From Acidobacteriota bacterium (lineage in GTDB: Bacteria > Acidobacteriota > UBA890 > WLXD01), in contig WLXD01000003.1 of NCBI GenBank assembly GCA_012103255.1, positions 453,984 through 517,983 on the forward strand: 64,000 nucleotides of DNA, given 5' to 3'. Below are positions 24,625 through 31,877 of the stretch, piece by piece. The notes beneath the pieces are model-generated. The model was given only the letters and a program-made list of their open reading frames with translations, made no database searches and was not told the DNA's origin. The position numbers and the translations under genes are program-made. Within the stretch, counting starts at the first letter, position 1. Every line of letters begins with the position of its first letter.

Positions 24625-26295
24625 TCACGCCGCGCCGCCGAGCACATCCGGCTCGTGCAGGCGCCACCATTCCAGGGCTTCGGCGTCGGTCCACCGCGCC
24701 AAGTCGCTGTTGGCCAGCATAGTCGCAAACTCGCGCATTGTTTGCGACCGTTCATCCGGATTCTTGCTGAGGCCCGCCATGATCGCGGCCTCGAGCGCGG
24801 GTGGCACCGGCAATTCCGTGCGCTGCGAAACCGGTAACGGCGTCTCCTGCACATGCTGCAGGACCATCTCGAGAGCAGTGTTGCCGGCGAACACGAGCTC
24901 TCCGGTCAACATCCAGTAGCCAACCGCGGCGAGGGCGTAGATATCGCTGCGCGCATCGGCCGCGGCGGCGCCTCGCGCCATCTCCGGGGGAAAGTAGGCC
25001 GGCGTGCCGGTGGTCACGCCTTCCATCGTCAGCGCCGTCTGGCCTTCCACCTCATCAGAGGCCTTCACCAGACCGAAGTCGAGGACCTTCACCCAGTCGG
25101 CGCGGCCCGCATAGAACCCTACGTGAAGGTTCCCGGGCTTGATATCGCGATGCGTCAGGCCGCGGTTGTGTGCCTCCTGCAGGGAGTCGGCCGCCTGTGT
25201 GAGCAAGTGCACCACTCGCGCGGGCCGCATCGGGCCGAAATTCTTCACCATGTCTTCGAGATCCATTCCGTCCAGCATCTCCATCACGTAGAAGAAGATG
25301 CCGTCCTGGGTGGAACCGAAGTCGTAGAGATCAACCGTGTTGGGCGACTGCAACTTCGCGGTAGCACGAGCCTCGCGAGTGAAACGCCTGGTCGCAGTGT
25401 CCTCGGCGGAGGACACGCCGAGCAACTCAGGACGAATGATCTTGATGGCGGCAGGTCGCGCCAGCATCCGATGCTCCGCTCGCCACACTTCTCCCATGCC
25501 ACCCTCGCCGAGCTTCCCGAGCAGCCGATACATCCCGGCGTCGTCGGTTTCGGCCGCGGCTCGTCGATAGCCGTGAATCGTATGACTACCGATCACCGCG
25601 AACAGGGCTCCGATGAGCAACATCATGAGAGTGAAGCTGACCTGCTCCACGCGATCGATCGAGGCCCCGGCTGCTTGGAAAGCGCCCCGATAGCTCCACA
25701 TGAGTCCCAGACTGGGCACGATGCCGCCAACCACGATCAGGGCGCAGGCCACGAGCGCCTGCTTCCAGGGCGCCGGGATGAAGATCGCGTAGGCGAGCAT
25801 CAACAGCAGGTAGATGCCCGGCAGCCGATTTGCTTGCGCGTGATAGAAGCCGTAATCGGCTGCTTGCAGCGCCTCCCCGAGAATCAGGAAGGTATTGATC
25901 CCGATGCCGACAAGGCCGGCGAGAAAAACGGCCAAGGTCGTGGCACGCAGCTGCGGCGTCGTCCGCGTAGCCGGTCGCAGATAGAGCGCGGCAACTACCG
26001 AGGCCCCGATAAGGAACCCGGTGCCAGCCATTCCGGCCACCTGGCCGAGCAGCAGGAAGCGGCCGAAGGACGCCGCTGACGTCGCCAACAGCAGCCAGAC
26101 CAGCGTCCGGAGCCTGCTATGGAGCAACTTGGTGGTGTCCTTGCGGAGTCGCTGGGTCGCCCCGGGATTCACGCCGCGTCGAGGGCAGAACAGCACCCCG
26201 TCGGCGGCCGTCATCGGGCCGGTCTCGGTTAGCTCACGCTGTGGCGTTTCGGGACTTCCAACCGTAACGGCAGAACCAAATGACTCTTCGGGCAC
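24625..26295 (-). CDS. Ser/Thr protein kinase with N-terminal membrane domain
   Basis: 556 residues. The order is reversed from usual PknB: about 55 cytoplasmic residues, six membrane helices (about 60-245), then the kinase domain to the C-terminus. The kinase has the glycine loop G-K-L-G-E-G-G-M-G-E-V-W, Lys in A-A-I-K-I-I, catalytic Asp384 in H-R-D-I-K-P-G-N, D-F-G, and A-Y-F-P-P-E-M-A-R in the activation segment, so it should be active. The membrane part may sense a lipid, ion or envelope state. Directly downstream (6 bp) of the NAGPA-domain lipoprotein gene, so the two may be functionally linked. Confidence 0.9.
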   Translation of the reverse strand: MPEESFGSAVTVGSPETPQRELTETGPMTAADGVLFCPRRGVNPGATQRLRKDTTKLLHSRLRTLVWLLLATSAASFGRFLLLGQVAGMAGTGFLIGASVVAALYLRPATRTTPQLRATTLAVFLAGLVGIGINTFLILGEALQAADYGFYHAQANRLPGIYLLLMLAYAIFIPAPWKQALVACALIVVGGIVPSLGLMWSYRGAFQAAGASIDRVEQVSFTLMMLLIGALFAVIGSHTIHGYRRAAAETDDAGMYRLLGKLGEGGMGEVWRAEHRMLARPAAIKIIRPELLGVSSAEDTATRRFTREARATAKLQSPNTVDLYDFGSTQDGIFFYVMEMLDGMDLEDMVKNFGPMRPARVVHLLTQAADSLQEAHNRGLTHRDIKPGNLHVGFYAGRADWVKVLDFGLVKASDEVEGQTALTMEGVTTGTPAYFPPEMARGAAAADARSDIYALAAVGYWMLTGELVFAGNTALEMVLQHVQETPLPVSQRTELPVPPALEAAIMAGLSKNPDERSQTMREFATMLANSDLARWTDAEALEWWRLHEPDVLGGAA

Positions 26296-26301
26296 TGCTC
26301 C

Positions 26302-27231
26302 CTACTTCTCGACGACGAGGAGCGCAGACATGACCTCGCGCTCGATCTGGGCGCCAAGCGGCCGGTTCACGAGCACGCCATCCACGACGAGCGTACTCGA
26401 ACCGCCACCGTCCAGGTTCACCGCCTCATCCACGCCGAGCTCAAGCATGATGTTCGCCAGCTCCAGGAGATCCACGCCCCGGCTCTCGCGCTGCCGGCCA
26501 TCGATCACCACGAGAACCAGGTCGCCCTCTGGAGTCACGCCGGCCGCCGTTCGCGGGTTGAGTTCCGGAATGGCAGTTCCGAAGAAGACCTCCGCGTCCG
26601 TGGCCACGTGGATCTGACCGTCCATCACGAGCACGGGGCCCGCCGCCAAAGCATCGTGGGCCGGCCATACCTTGAGTTCATCAAAATCGAGCCCTGTAAC
26701 CGGAAGCTCCGCGGCGTTGGGCGGCGGCGACACCCACTCGTAGAGCACGCCATCGCGACTCGACACCCAGGCGACGTCGGCCTGTCCGCCCGGCAGGAAA
26801 CCCAGGGCGCCGCGGGCGAGGAAGTACCGCTCGCCGTCACGGAGCACCGAGTCCATCGCGGGCTCGATGATCTCGCCGTCGACCATCAGCAGGCCAACAT
26901 GCCTCATCGGCGACTCGCCCATGCGGAAGTAGCCCCCGTTGAGGACGACGCGGGCGTCGCTCTGTTCGGCAAACTCCGAACCGATCTCCACACCATCCGT
27001 GTCGGTCGACGCCGCGACTCTGACGCCGAGCTCCGGCGATGCTTCGATCCTCACTGACCACGCTCGCAGCGGCGCTTCAGGGTCTGTGCCGGAGTACACG
27101 CGGATGGTCTCGGGCAATGACGCATTGAGAGCCTCCACTGGCTCCCACTGCACCATGAGTGGCGCGGGCGCAGTCTCGGCGCAGGCTATGATTATGAGCA
27201 GCAGCGCCACGACACCGACTCCGCGCTTCAC
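26302..27231 (-). CDS. phosphodiester glycosidase (NAGPA-domain) lipoprotein
   Basis: 309 residues from a GTG that overlaps the Nudix stop (GTGA). A lipobox (I-I-I-A-C, Cys17) makes it a lipoprotein. The domain is PF09992-like: N-G-G-Y-F-R-M near residue 97, G-P-V-L-V-M-D-G, and the diagnostic E-A-V-N-L-D-G-G-G-S-S-T-L-V near residue 275. Relatives cleave N-acetylglucosamine-1-phosphodiesters or related glycan phosphodiesters in the envelope. The link to peptidoglycan or capsule is an inference. Confidence 0.88.
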   Translation of the reverse strand: MKRGVGVVALLLIIIACAETAPAPLMVQWEPVEALNASLPETIRVYSGTDPEAPLRAWSVRIEASPELGVRVAASTDTDGVEIGSEFAEQSDARVVLNGGYFRMGESPMRHVGLLMVDGEIIEPAMDSVLRDGERYFLARGALGFLPGGQADVAWVSSRDGVLYEWVSPPPNAAELPVTGLDFDELKVWPAHDALAAGPVLVMDGQIHVATDAEVFFGTAIPELNPRTAAGVTPEGDLVLVVIDGRQRESRGVDLLELANIMLELGVDEAVNLDGGGSSTLVVDGVLVNRPLGAQIEREVMSALLVVEK

Positions 27232-27809
27232 GCTCGACTCTCGGCTTCGCGCAGCAAGGCGAGGTAGTGGAATGCGGCGACGACCAGGGCGTGGTCAATC
27301 GTTCCGGCCCGGATCATTGCGCTGATATCTGCCAACGGCACCAGCCGGACGGCGATTTCCTCATGCTCTTCGAGGGCGGTAGGCCCGGTGATAGCGGCGC
27401 CGCGAACCAACACGGTGTGGCACCGATTGTTCAGCAACGCTGGGTTAGGCGCGACACTACCGATCGACAAGAAATCGTCCGATCCATAGCCCGTCTCTTC
27501 CAGCAATTCGCGCACGCCGGCGGCCACGGGATCCTCGCCGGGATCGACCATTCCGCCTGGAATCTCCAGGGTCACTGCGTTGGTGCCATGCCGAAACTGC
27601 TCGATGAGCACGACCTCGTCGGCTTCGGTCAACGCGATCACGTTCACCCAGTCGGCCGAGTCGAGATAGACGAACTCACCAGGGTTCTCGGGATGTGCAG
27701 GAGAGGCCGCTCGCCGGCGACGGAGCGTGAAGATGCGCGTCTCGGCGACCACCTGGTCGCCCAGCTCGCGCCATGCCGGCACCATCGAACCGAGTGGCGC
27801 GTCACTCAA
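27228..27809 (-). CDS. NUDIX hydrolase, ADP-ribose pyrophosphatase type
   Basis: 193 residues from a TTG that overlaps the end of the AhpD-like gene by 8 bases. The Nudix box is complete: G-G-M-V-D-P-G-E-D-P then R-E-L-L-E-E-T-G-Y (G-x5-E-x7-R-E-x2-E-E-x-G). The upstream V-L-I-E-Q-F-R-H-G and downstream H-T-V-L-V match ADP-ribose/GDP-mannose pyrophosphatases (NudF/YffH). It hydrolyses nucleoside-diphosphate-linked compounds to a monophosphate and a phosphate ester with Mg2+. Substrate is not decidable from sequence. Confidence 0.9.
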   Translation of the reverse strand: MSDAPLGSMVPAWRELGDQVVAETRIFTLRRRRAASPAHPENPGEFVYLDSADWVNVIALTEADEVVLIEQFRHGTNAVTLEIPGGMVDPGEDPVAAGVRELLEETGYGSDDFLSIGSVAPNPALLNNRCHTVLVRGAAITGPTALEEHEEIAVRLVPLADISAMIRAGTIDHALVVAAFHYLALLREAESRA

Positions 27810-28344
27810 GAGTCACTCCGAGTCCATCGGCAATTCGGTTGACGTACGCGTAGTAGGCGGCAACCTCGGCGATCGCGAGAATGTCCGCGTCCTCGAAACC
27901 CGTGTCGCGAAGGCCTCCAACATCGTCCGAGGTCATGTCCGCCGGCGTCAACGTGAGCTTCTCGGCGTACTCCAACATCGCCAGCCGACGAGGATCGAGC
28001 CCGGCAGTGCGGTAGTCCTCGACAATGCGATCCACAAGCGCGTCGTCGCGAAGTTTCCGGCGCAGACCGCGCCGGTGATGGGTCATTCAGTAGTGACATG
28101 CGTTCAGCTGTGAAACGACCACAGCGATCATCTCGCGCTCGGCGCCCCGCAGCGTGGGGGTACCTCGCATTACCGCCGAATAAAGGTCCTGATGTGCTCG
28201 GAGGCCCGCGGGGTGGAGCGAATGAACCTGCAGCACATGGTCGAGCTTGCCGGACACCGGGTCGCGGACTTCCTCGTACAGCTCCGCCAGCGCCGGATCG
28301 GCATCCTCTTCTGCGACTGTGCGGATCCAGGCGGGTTTCGACAT
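27802..28344 (-). CDS. AhpD-like (carboxymuconolactone decarboxylase family) peroxidase, predicted selenoprotein with in-frame TGA
   Basis: One continuous frame of 180 residues interrupted only by TGA at 28087-28089. Reading TGA as selenocysteine gives N-A-C83-H-Y-U86-M-T-H-H90, matching the AhpD relay motif E-x11-C-x2-C-x3-H (Glu71, Cys83, U86, His90). Sequence on both sides belongs to the 'uncharacterised peroxidase-related enzyme' branch: S-Q-L-N-A-C-H-Y before, H-H-R-R-G-L-R-R-K-L-R-D-D-A-L-V after. A perfect hairpin follows the TGA at SECIS spacing. Such proteins are thiol-dependent (hydro)peroxidase partners; CxxU would be more nucleophilic. Read conventionally, two useless fragments result (85 and 94 residues), the second starting at the ATG right after TGA. 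Alternatives: a base error for TGC/TGT or a nonsense mutation. First gene of a run with Nudix and NAGPA genes; GGAAGA precedes the ATG. Confidence 0.75.
28057..28075 (-). promoter_or_regulatory. candidate bacterial SECIS hairpin
   Basis: In the mRNA, CCGGCGC and GCGCCGG form a perfect 7-bp stem closing a 5-nt loop GGUCU. Counting U of UGA as 1, the stem starts at 15 and the loop occupies 22-26, with G23 and U24 in the loop. From memory, the E. coli fdhF SECIS has GGUCUG at the same positions and SelB contacts G23 and U24. The bulged U17 of fdhF is absent here. The hairpin is within the coding region, as in other bacteria. No selA, selB or selC gene is in the window. Confidence 0.6.
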
Positions 28345-28415
28345 CGATCTTCCCGTGAGTCGGAGCCCGAAGCGGGCACCGCTAGAATCAGGGCACTCCT
28401 TGTACCGCGAAGAGC

Positions 28416-28625
28416 GTGATGATGCCCCAATTGATCGAGCGAGGCCTGTGCCTCACCTGCGTTCACGCCCGTCGGGTCGCAACCCGCCGCGGCTCGGTGT
28501 TTCTGATGTGCCAGGCGGCCGAAGACGATCAACGGCTGCGCCAGTATCCACAACTTCCGGTGCGGGAGTGCCATGCGTTCCGCGAAGAGCGCCCCACCGA
28601 GACGCCGGCGGCGGACCCGCGCTAG
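28416..28625 (+). CDS. small four-cysteine protein, probable zinc-binding
   Basis: 69 residues from GTG 28416 (ATGs at 28419 and 28422 are equal candidates). Cysteines are arranged C-L-T-C ... M-C-Q ... E-C-H-A-F, with the stretch C-V-H-A-R-R-V-x-T-R-R-G-S-V-F-L-M-C and Y-P-Q-L-P-V-R-E-C typical of a widespread small uncharacterised family in GC-rich bacteria. Four cysteines suggest one bound zinc. Diverges from the AhpD-like gene, sharing the 71-bp gap as promoter region. Function unknown. Confidence 0.75.
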   Translation: MMMPQLIERGLCLTCVHARRVATRRGSVFLMCQAAEDDQRLRQYPQLPVRECHAFREERPTETPAADPR

Positions 28626-28707
28626 TCCACGCGTTCACCCCCGCGTTGGGGTACGGTTTCTAACCGTCCGGCCGGGCCGTTGCCCGGCCACTACGCTGGA
28701 AGCGCCG

Positions 28708-30384
28708 ATGCACTACTGGACCCGCCGAATCGCAACTCTCGTTCTCTTCGTGGCCATGGTGATCCCCGCGCTCGCACCCGCGCAGGAAGAGGGTGAGCAA
28801 GCCGCACCCCTGGCCTGGGACAGCACGTACGAATTGCCGGGCGAGGACATCCAGGAGATGTTCCGGCGCGACAAGAACTTTGCGGTTCTCGATACGCCGT
28901 CGGGCAACGGCGAGTTTTTCCTTGTGCCGCGCTACAGCGAGCTGTCGACCGTCGCGCGCATGGGCGAGTCGACGCAGCGCCTGGCAGGTCTCGAGCTCCG
29001 CGGCCAGCGCAACCGCACCTGGCGTCTCGATACCTACGGCATTGTTGGCGCGAGCGTTTATCACCTTGAGAACGCTGCAACGACTGAGCTTCAACTGGCC
29101 GACGAGAGCCACTATTCGGACTTCGCGTTCTCTCCCGACGGCGTCCACATGGCGGTGCTCCGCCACCCGTACAACGGTCCGACCGAGCTCTGGATGGTGG
29201 ACCTCCCCAGCGGCCTGGCAGGACGGCTCAGTGTCGTTGAGCCGCTCGCAACACTGGCGAGTCGCGTCGAGGGCTCCAGCGCACGCCAGTCGTCGACGGT
29301 CCAGGTGACGCCCGACGGTGAAGTGATCACGCTGGGAGTACCCGCGGGCCGAGGCCCCGCGCCCGAACGCGGTGTTCCGGCCGGCCCCGTCGTCCGACGG
29401 ACTCGCGACAAGGCCCTCGCCAACCCCACCTATCCGTTCCTGCTCGAAGACGCCCACGAAGAACAACTCTTTCGCTACCACACGACCTCGCAACTGGTCC
29501 GCGTTGAGCGCGACGGTTCGGTGGTGGCGATGGGCGACCCGGGCATGTTCACCAGCATCCAGCTAAGTCCGGATGGTGAGCACGTGCTCACCGAACGCAT
29601 CGTCGATCCGCTGTCACCGCTGGTGAGCGCCTTCGCCTTCGGCCGGATCCTCGAGGTTCGCGACATGAGCGGAGCCGTTCTCGAAGTCATTCGGGAGACG
29701 CCCCTTCGCGAGGGACGCGGCGGCAACAACGACCGTGACCAGCCGCGCGAGGTGATGTGGCTGCCGGACGGCTCGACTCTCGCCTGGCTGCAGCGAGAAA
29801 GTCAGGGCGACGAAGATACGGACGACGCGGCCGGCGAGGATGAAGACGCAGAAGCCCCGCTGGACCAGATCTTCCTGCTCGACGCCCCCTTCGCGATCGC
29901 TTCGATGCGTGTCGTGGCTAGCAGCGACGATTCGCTGAGCGGCCTCGGCTTCAACAAGCCGGGCTCGCTGGCGTTCGCCGAGGTCAGTGTGGACGGCGGC
30001 AAGCGCGTGCTGCGGCAGTTCACGGTCTCAAACGGCGAGGCCGCCGACCTCACAGATCCCTGGGACGCTCGTGACCCGCTCGCCCTGCCGGGGCAGTTGC
30101 TGGAATGGCACGACGCGATGGGCAACCCGCATGTCATCACCGAGACAGGCCAGGCAGCGGTTTTCCTGCAAGGCGCAGGATTCCAGGAAGACTACCGACC
30201 ACGGCCGTTCGTCGATCGCGTGGCGACAGTGAACGCGTCTTCGAGGGCGCGACCGACACGTACGAGCGCCCGCTGGTCCCGCTGGATCGCGACGTCACTG
30301 GACTGCTGGTGCAGCGCGAGTCTGCGACGACATTCCCCGACACCTGGCGCTGGACTCGCGATGGCGGCTTCGGCGACCGGCTGA
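28708..30384 (+). CDS. S9 family peptidase, N-terminal propeller part (frameshifted)
   Basis: Starts at ATG 28708 with a signal peptide (A-T-L-V-L-F-V-A-M-V-I-P-A-L-A). Propeller blades (F-S-P-D-G-V-H-M, L-S-P-D-G-E-H-V, W-L-P-D-G-S-T-L) extend to about 30228 (V-D-R-V-A-T), after which the frame turns into an Arg/Ser-rich tail that is not native. The true continuation is in the other frame from 30231 (E-R-V-F-E-G-A-T-D). Adding one G between ACA and GTG near 30228 restores V-A-T-G-E-R-V-F-E-G. The whole gene, 28708-31238, would encode about 843 residues, a normal S9 size. Confidence 0.82.
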   Translation: MHYWTRRIATLVLFVAMVIPALAPAQEEGEQAAPLAWDSTYELPGEDIQEMFRRDKNFAVLDTPSGNGEFFLVPRYSELSTVARMGESTQRLAGLELRGQRNRTWRLDTYGIVGASVYHLENAATTELQLADESHYSDFAFSPDGVHMAVLRHPYNGPTELWMVDLPSGLAGRLSVVEPLATLASRVEGSSARQSSTVQVTPDGEVITLGVPAGRGPAPERGVPAGPVVRRTRDKALANPTYPFLLEDAHEEQLFRYHTTSQLVRVERDGSVVAMGDPGMFTSIQLSPDGEHVLTERIVDPLSPLVSAFAFGRILEVRDMSGAVLEVIRETPLREGRGGNNDRDQPREVMWLPDGSTLAWLQRESQGDEDTDDAAGEDEDAEAPLDQIFLLDAPFAIASMRVVASSDDSLSGLGFNKPGSLAFAEVSVDGGKRVLRQFTVSNGEAADLTDPWDARDPLALPGQLLEWHDAMGNPHVITETGQAAVFLQGAGFQEDYRPRPFVDRVATVNASSRARPTRTSARWSRWIATSLDCWCSASLRRHSPTPGAGLAMAASATG

Positions 30385-31238
30385 CCGCAAACACCGACTC
30401 CTTCCCCGAAGTCACCGAGGCGACGCGCAAGGACTTTGAGTACACGCGCCGTGACGGACTCGCGGTGCAGGGGCGCATCTGGATGCCAGTCGGCTGGCAA
30501 GAGGGCGATGACGCCGTCCCCGCTATGATCTGGACGTACCCGAGCGAATACGAGACGCCGCGCGACTACGAGCGCGACGCCGTACGCGACTGGAACGCCA
30601 ACGAGTTCGACCACATGAGCTACCTGCGCTGGTCGCTGCTGTGGACCACCCAGGGCTACGCGCTCGTGCATCCCGACGTCCCGATCGTCGGCGAGGACTA
30701 CAACGACAACTTCATCCAGCACCTCAGCGACTCGCTCTACGCCGCGATTCGCCACCTCGACAACCTCGGCCTGGTCGACCCGGACCGCATCGGCCATGGC
30801 GGACACAGCTACGGTGCCTTCGCCACCGGCAACCTGCTCACGCGTACCCCGTACTTCAAAGCGGGTATCGCCGGCGATGGCGCGTACAACCGTACGCTCA
30901 CCCCAATGGGGTTCCAGCGCGAGTCGCGCTACATCTGGCAGGCGCTGGGCACGTACCTGAACATGTCGCCGTTCTTCCACGCCGACCATCTCGACACGCC
31001 GCTGCTGATGTACCACGGCGGCGACGACAACAACACGGGCACGTTCCCGATCCAGTCGCGCCGCTTCATGCAGGCGCTGCAGGGTCTCGACAAGAACGCG
31101 GTGCTCTACGAGTACCCGTTCGAGTCGCACGGGCCGCGAGCGATCGAGTCATACCTCGACCTGTGGAAGCGCTTCATCGACTTCTTCGACATGTACGTGA
31201 AGAATCCGGCAGCGCCGGTCGAGGCCGACGAGGAATGA
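30231..31238 (+). CDS. S9 family peptidase, C-terminal catalytic part (frameshifted)
   Basis: Continuation of the gene at 28708 in the -1 frame. It contains the end of the propeller (F-P-E-V-T-E-A-T-R-K-D-F-E-Y) and a complete alpha/beta hydrolase domain: nucleophile G-H-S-Y-G in H-G-G-H-S-Y-G-A-F, acid in Y-H-G-G-D-D-N-N-T-G, base His in F-E-S-H-G-P-R. F-P-I-Q-S-R-R-F and Y-E-Y-P-F-E-S-H are typical of the S9 'glutamyl/prolyl' exported group. ATGA overlap with the uridine kinase gene. If the frameshift is real, no active protease would be made. Confidence 0.82.
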   Translation, partial: ERVFEGATDTYERPLVPLDRDVTGLLVQRESATTFPDTWRWTRDGGFGDRLTANTDSFPEVTEATRKDFEYTRRDGLAVQGRIWMPVGWQEGDDAVPAMIWTYPSEYETPRDYERDAVRDWNANEFDHMSYLRWSLLWTTQGYALVHPDVPIVGEDYNDNFIQHLSDSLYAAIRHLDNLGLVDPDRIGHGGHSYGAFATGNLLTRTPYFKAGIAGDGAYNRTLTPMGFQRESRYIWQALGTYLNMSPFFHADHLDTPLLMYHGGDDNNTGTFPIQSRRFMQALQGLDKNAVLYEYPFESHGPRAIESYLDLWKRFIDFFDMYVKNPAAPVEADEE

Positions 31239-31870
31239 ACCAGGAACGCGGCGACCGCCCGCTGATCATCGGCATCGCGGGCGGCTCGGGCTCCGGCAAG
31301 ACCACGATTGCCGAGGCGCTAGCCGAGAAGATCGGCCCCGACAACTGCGCCCACATCCTGCACGACGCCTACTACCACCGGCTGTCGCACCTGCCGATGG
31401 AGGACCGGGAGAGGGTCAACTACGACCATCCCGATTCCCTCGAGACCGAACTGCTCGTCGAGCACCTGCACGCCCTCCTGCACGGCGCGGCGGTGGATGT
31501 GCCGCGCTACGACTTCGCTGCCCACGACCGAGCCGAAGACACCACACCAACCAAGCCCAAGCCGGTGATCCTTCTCGAAGGCGTGCTCGCGCTGGCCGAG
31601 CCCACGCTGCGCGATCTCATGGATCTCAAGATCTACGTCGACACCGCCGCAGACCTACGCTTCATGCGCCGCCTCGAGCGCGACATCGCAGACCGCGGCC
31701 GCACCCGCGAGTCGGTGTACGAGCAATACCTCGCCACCGTCCGCCCGATGCACATCGAATTCGTGGAACCGTCCAAGTCGCACGCCGACCTGGTCATCCC
31801 CGAGGGCTACAACATCGGCGCCGTCAGCACCGTCCTCGGCATGGTCCGCGAGTTTCTGCGAGACGACTAA
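31235..31870 (+). CDS. udk: uridine kinase
   Basis: 211 residues, the size of bacterial uridine/cytidine kinases. Walker A is G-G-S-G-S-G-K-T-T (about 14-22), then D-A-Y-Y-H with the catalytic Asp, N-Y-D-H-P-D-S-L, V-P-R-Y-D-F, I-L-L-E-G-V-L-A-L and R-R-L-E-R-D-I-A-D-R-G-R lid motifs. It phosphorylates uridine or cytidine to UMP/CMP in pyrimidine salvage. The start overlaps the peptidase stop (ATGA). Confidence 0.95.
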   Translation: MNQERGDRPLIIGIAGGSGSGKTTIAEALAEKIGPDNCAHILHDAYYHRLSHLPMEDRERVNYDHPDSLETELLVEHLHALLHGAAVDVPRYDFAAHDRAEDTTPTKPKPVILLEGVLALAEPTLRDLMDLKIYVDTAADLRFMRRLERDIADRGRTRESVYEQYLATVRPMHIEFVEPSKSHADLVIPEGYNIGAVSTVLGMVREFLRDD

Positions 31871-31877
31871 TCGCCGG

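Noticed and set aside
24853-26079. Plus-strand open frame of 408 codons opposite the Ser/Thr kinase gene
   Set aside because: His/Arg/Gln-rich, no motif, antisense to an intact kinase.
27802-28086. Separate 94-residue gene starting at the ATG right after the TGA
   Set aside because: Its sequence is the second half of an AhpD-like domain, in the same frame as the first half, and lacks its own ribosome site.
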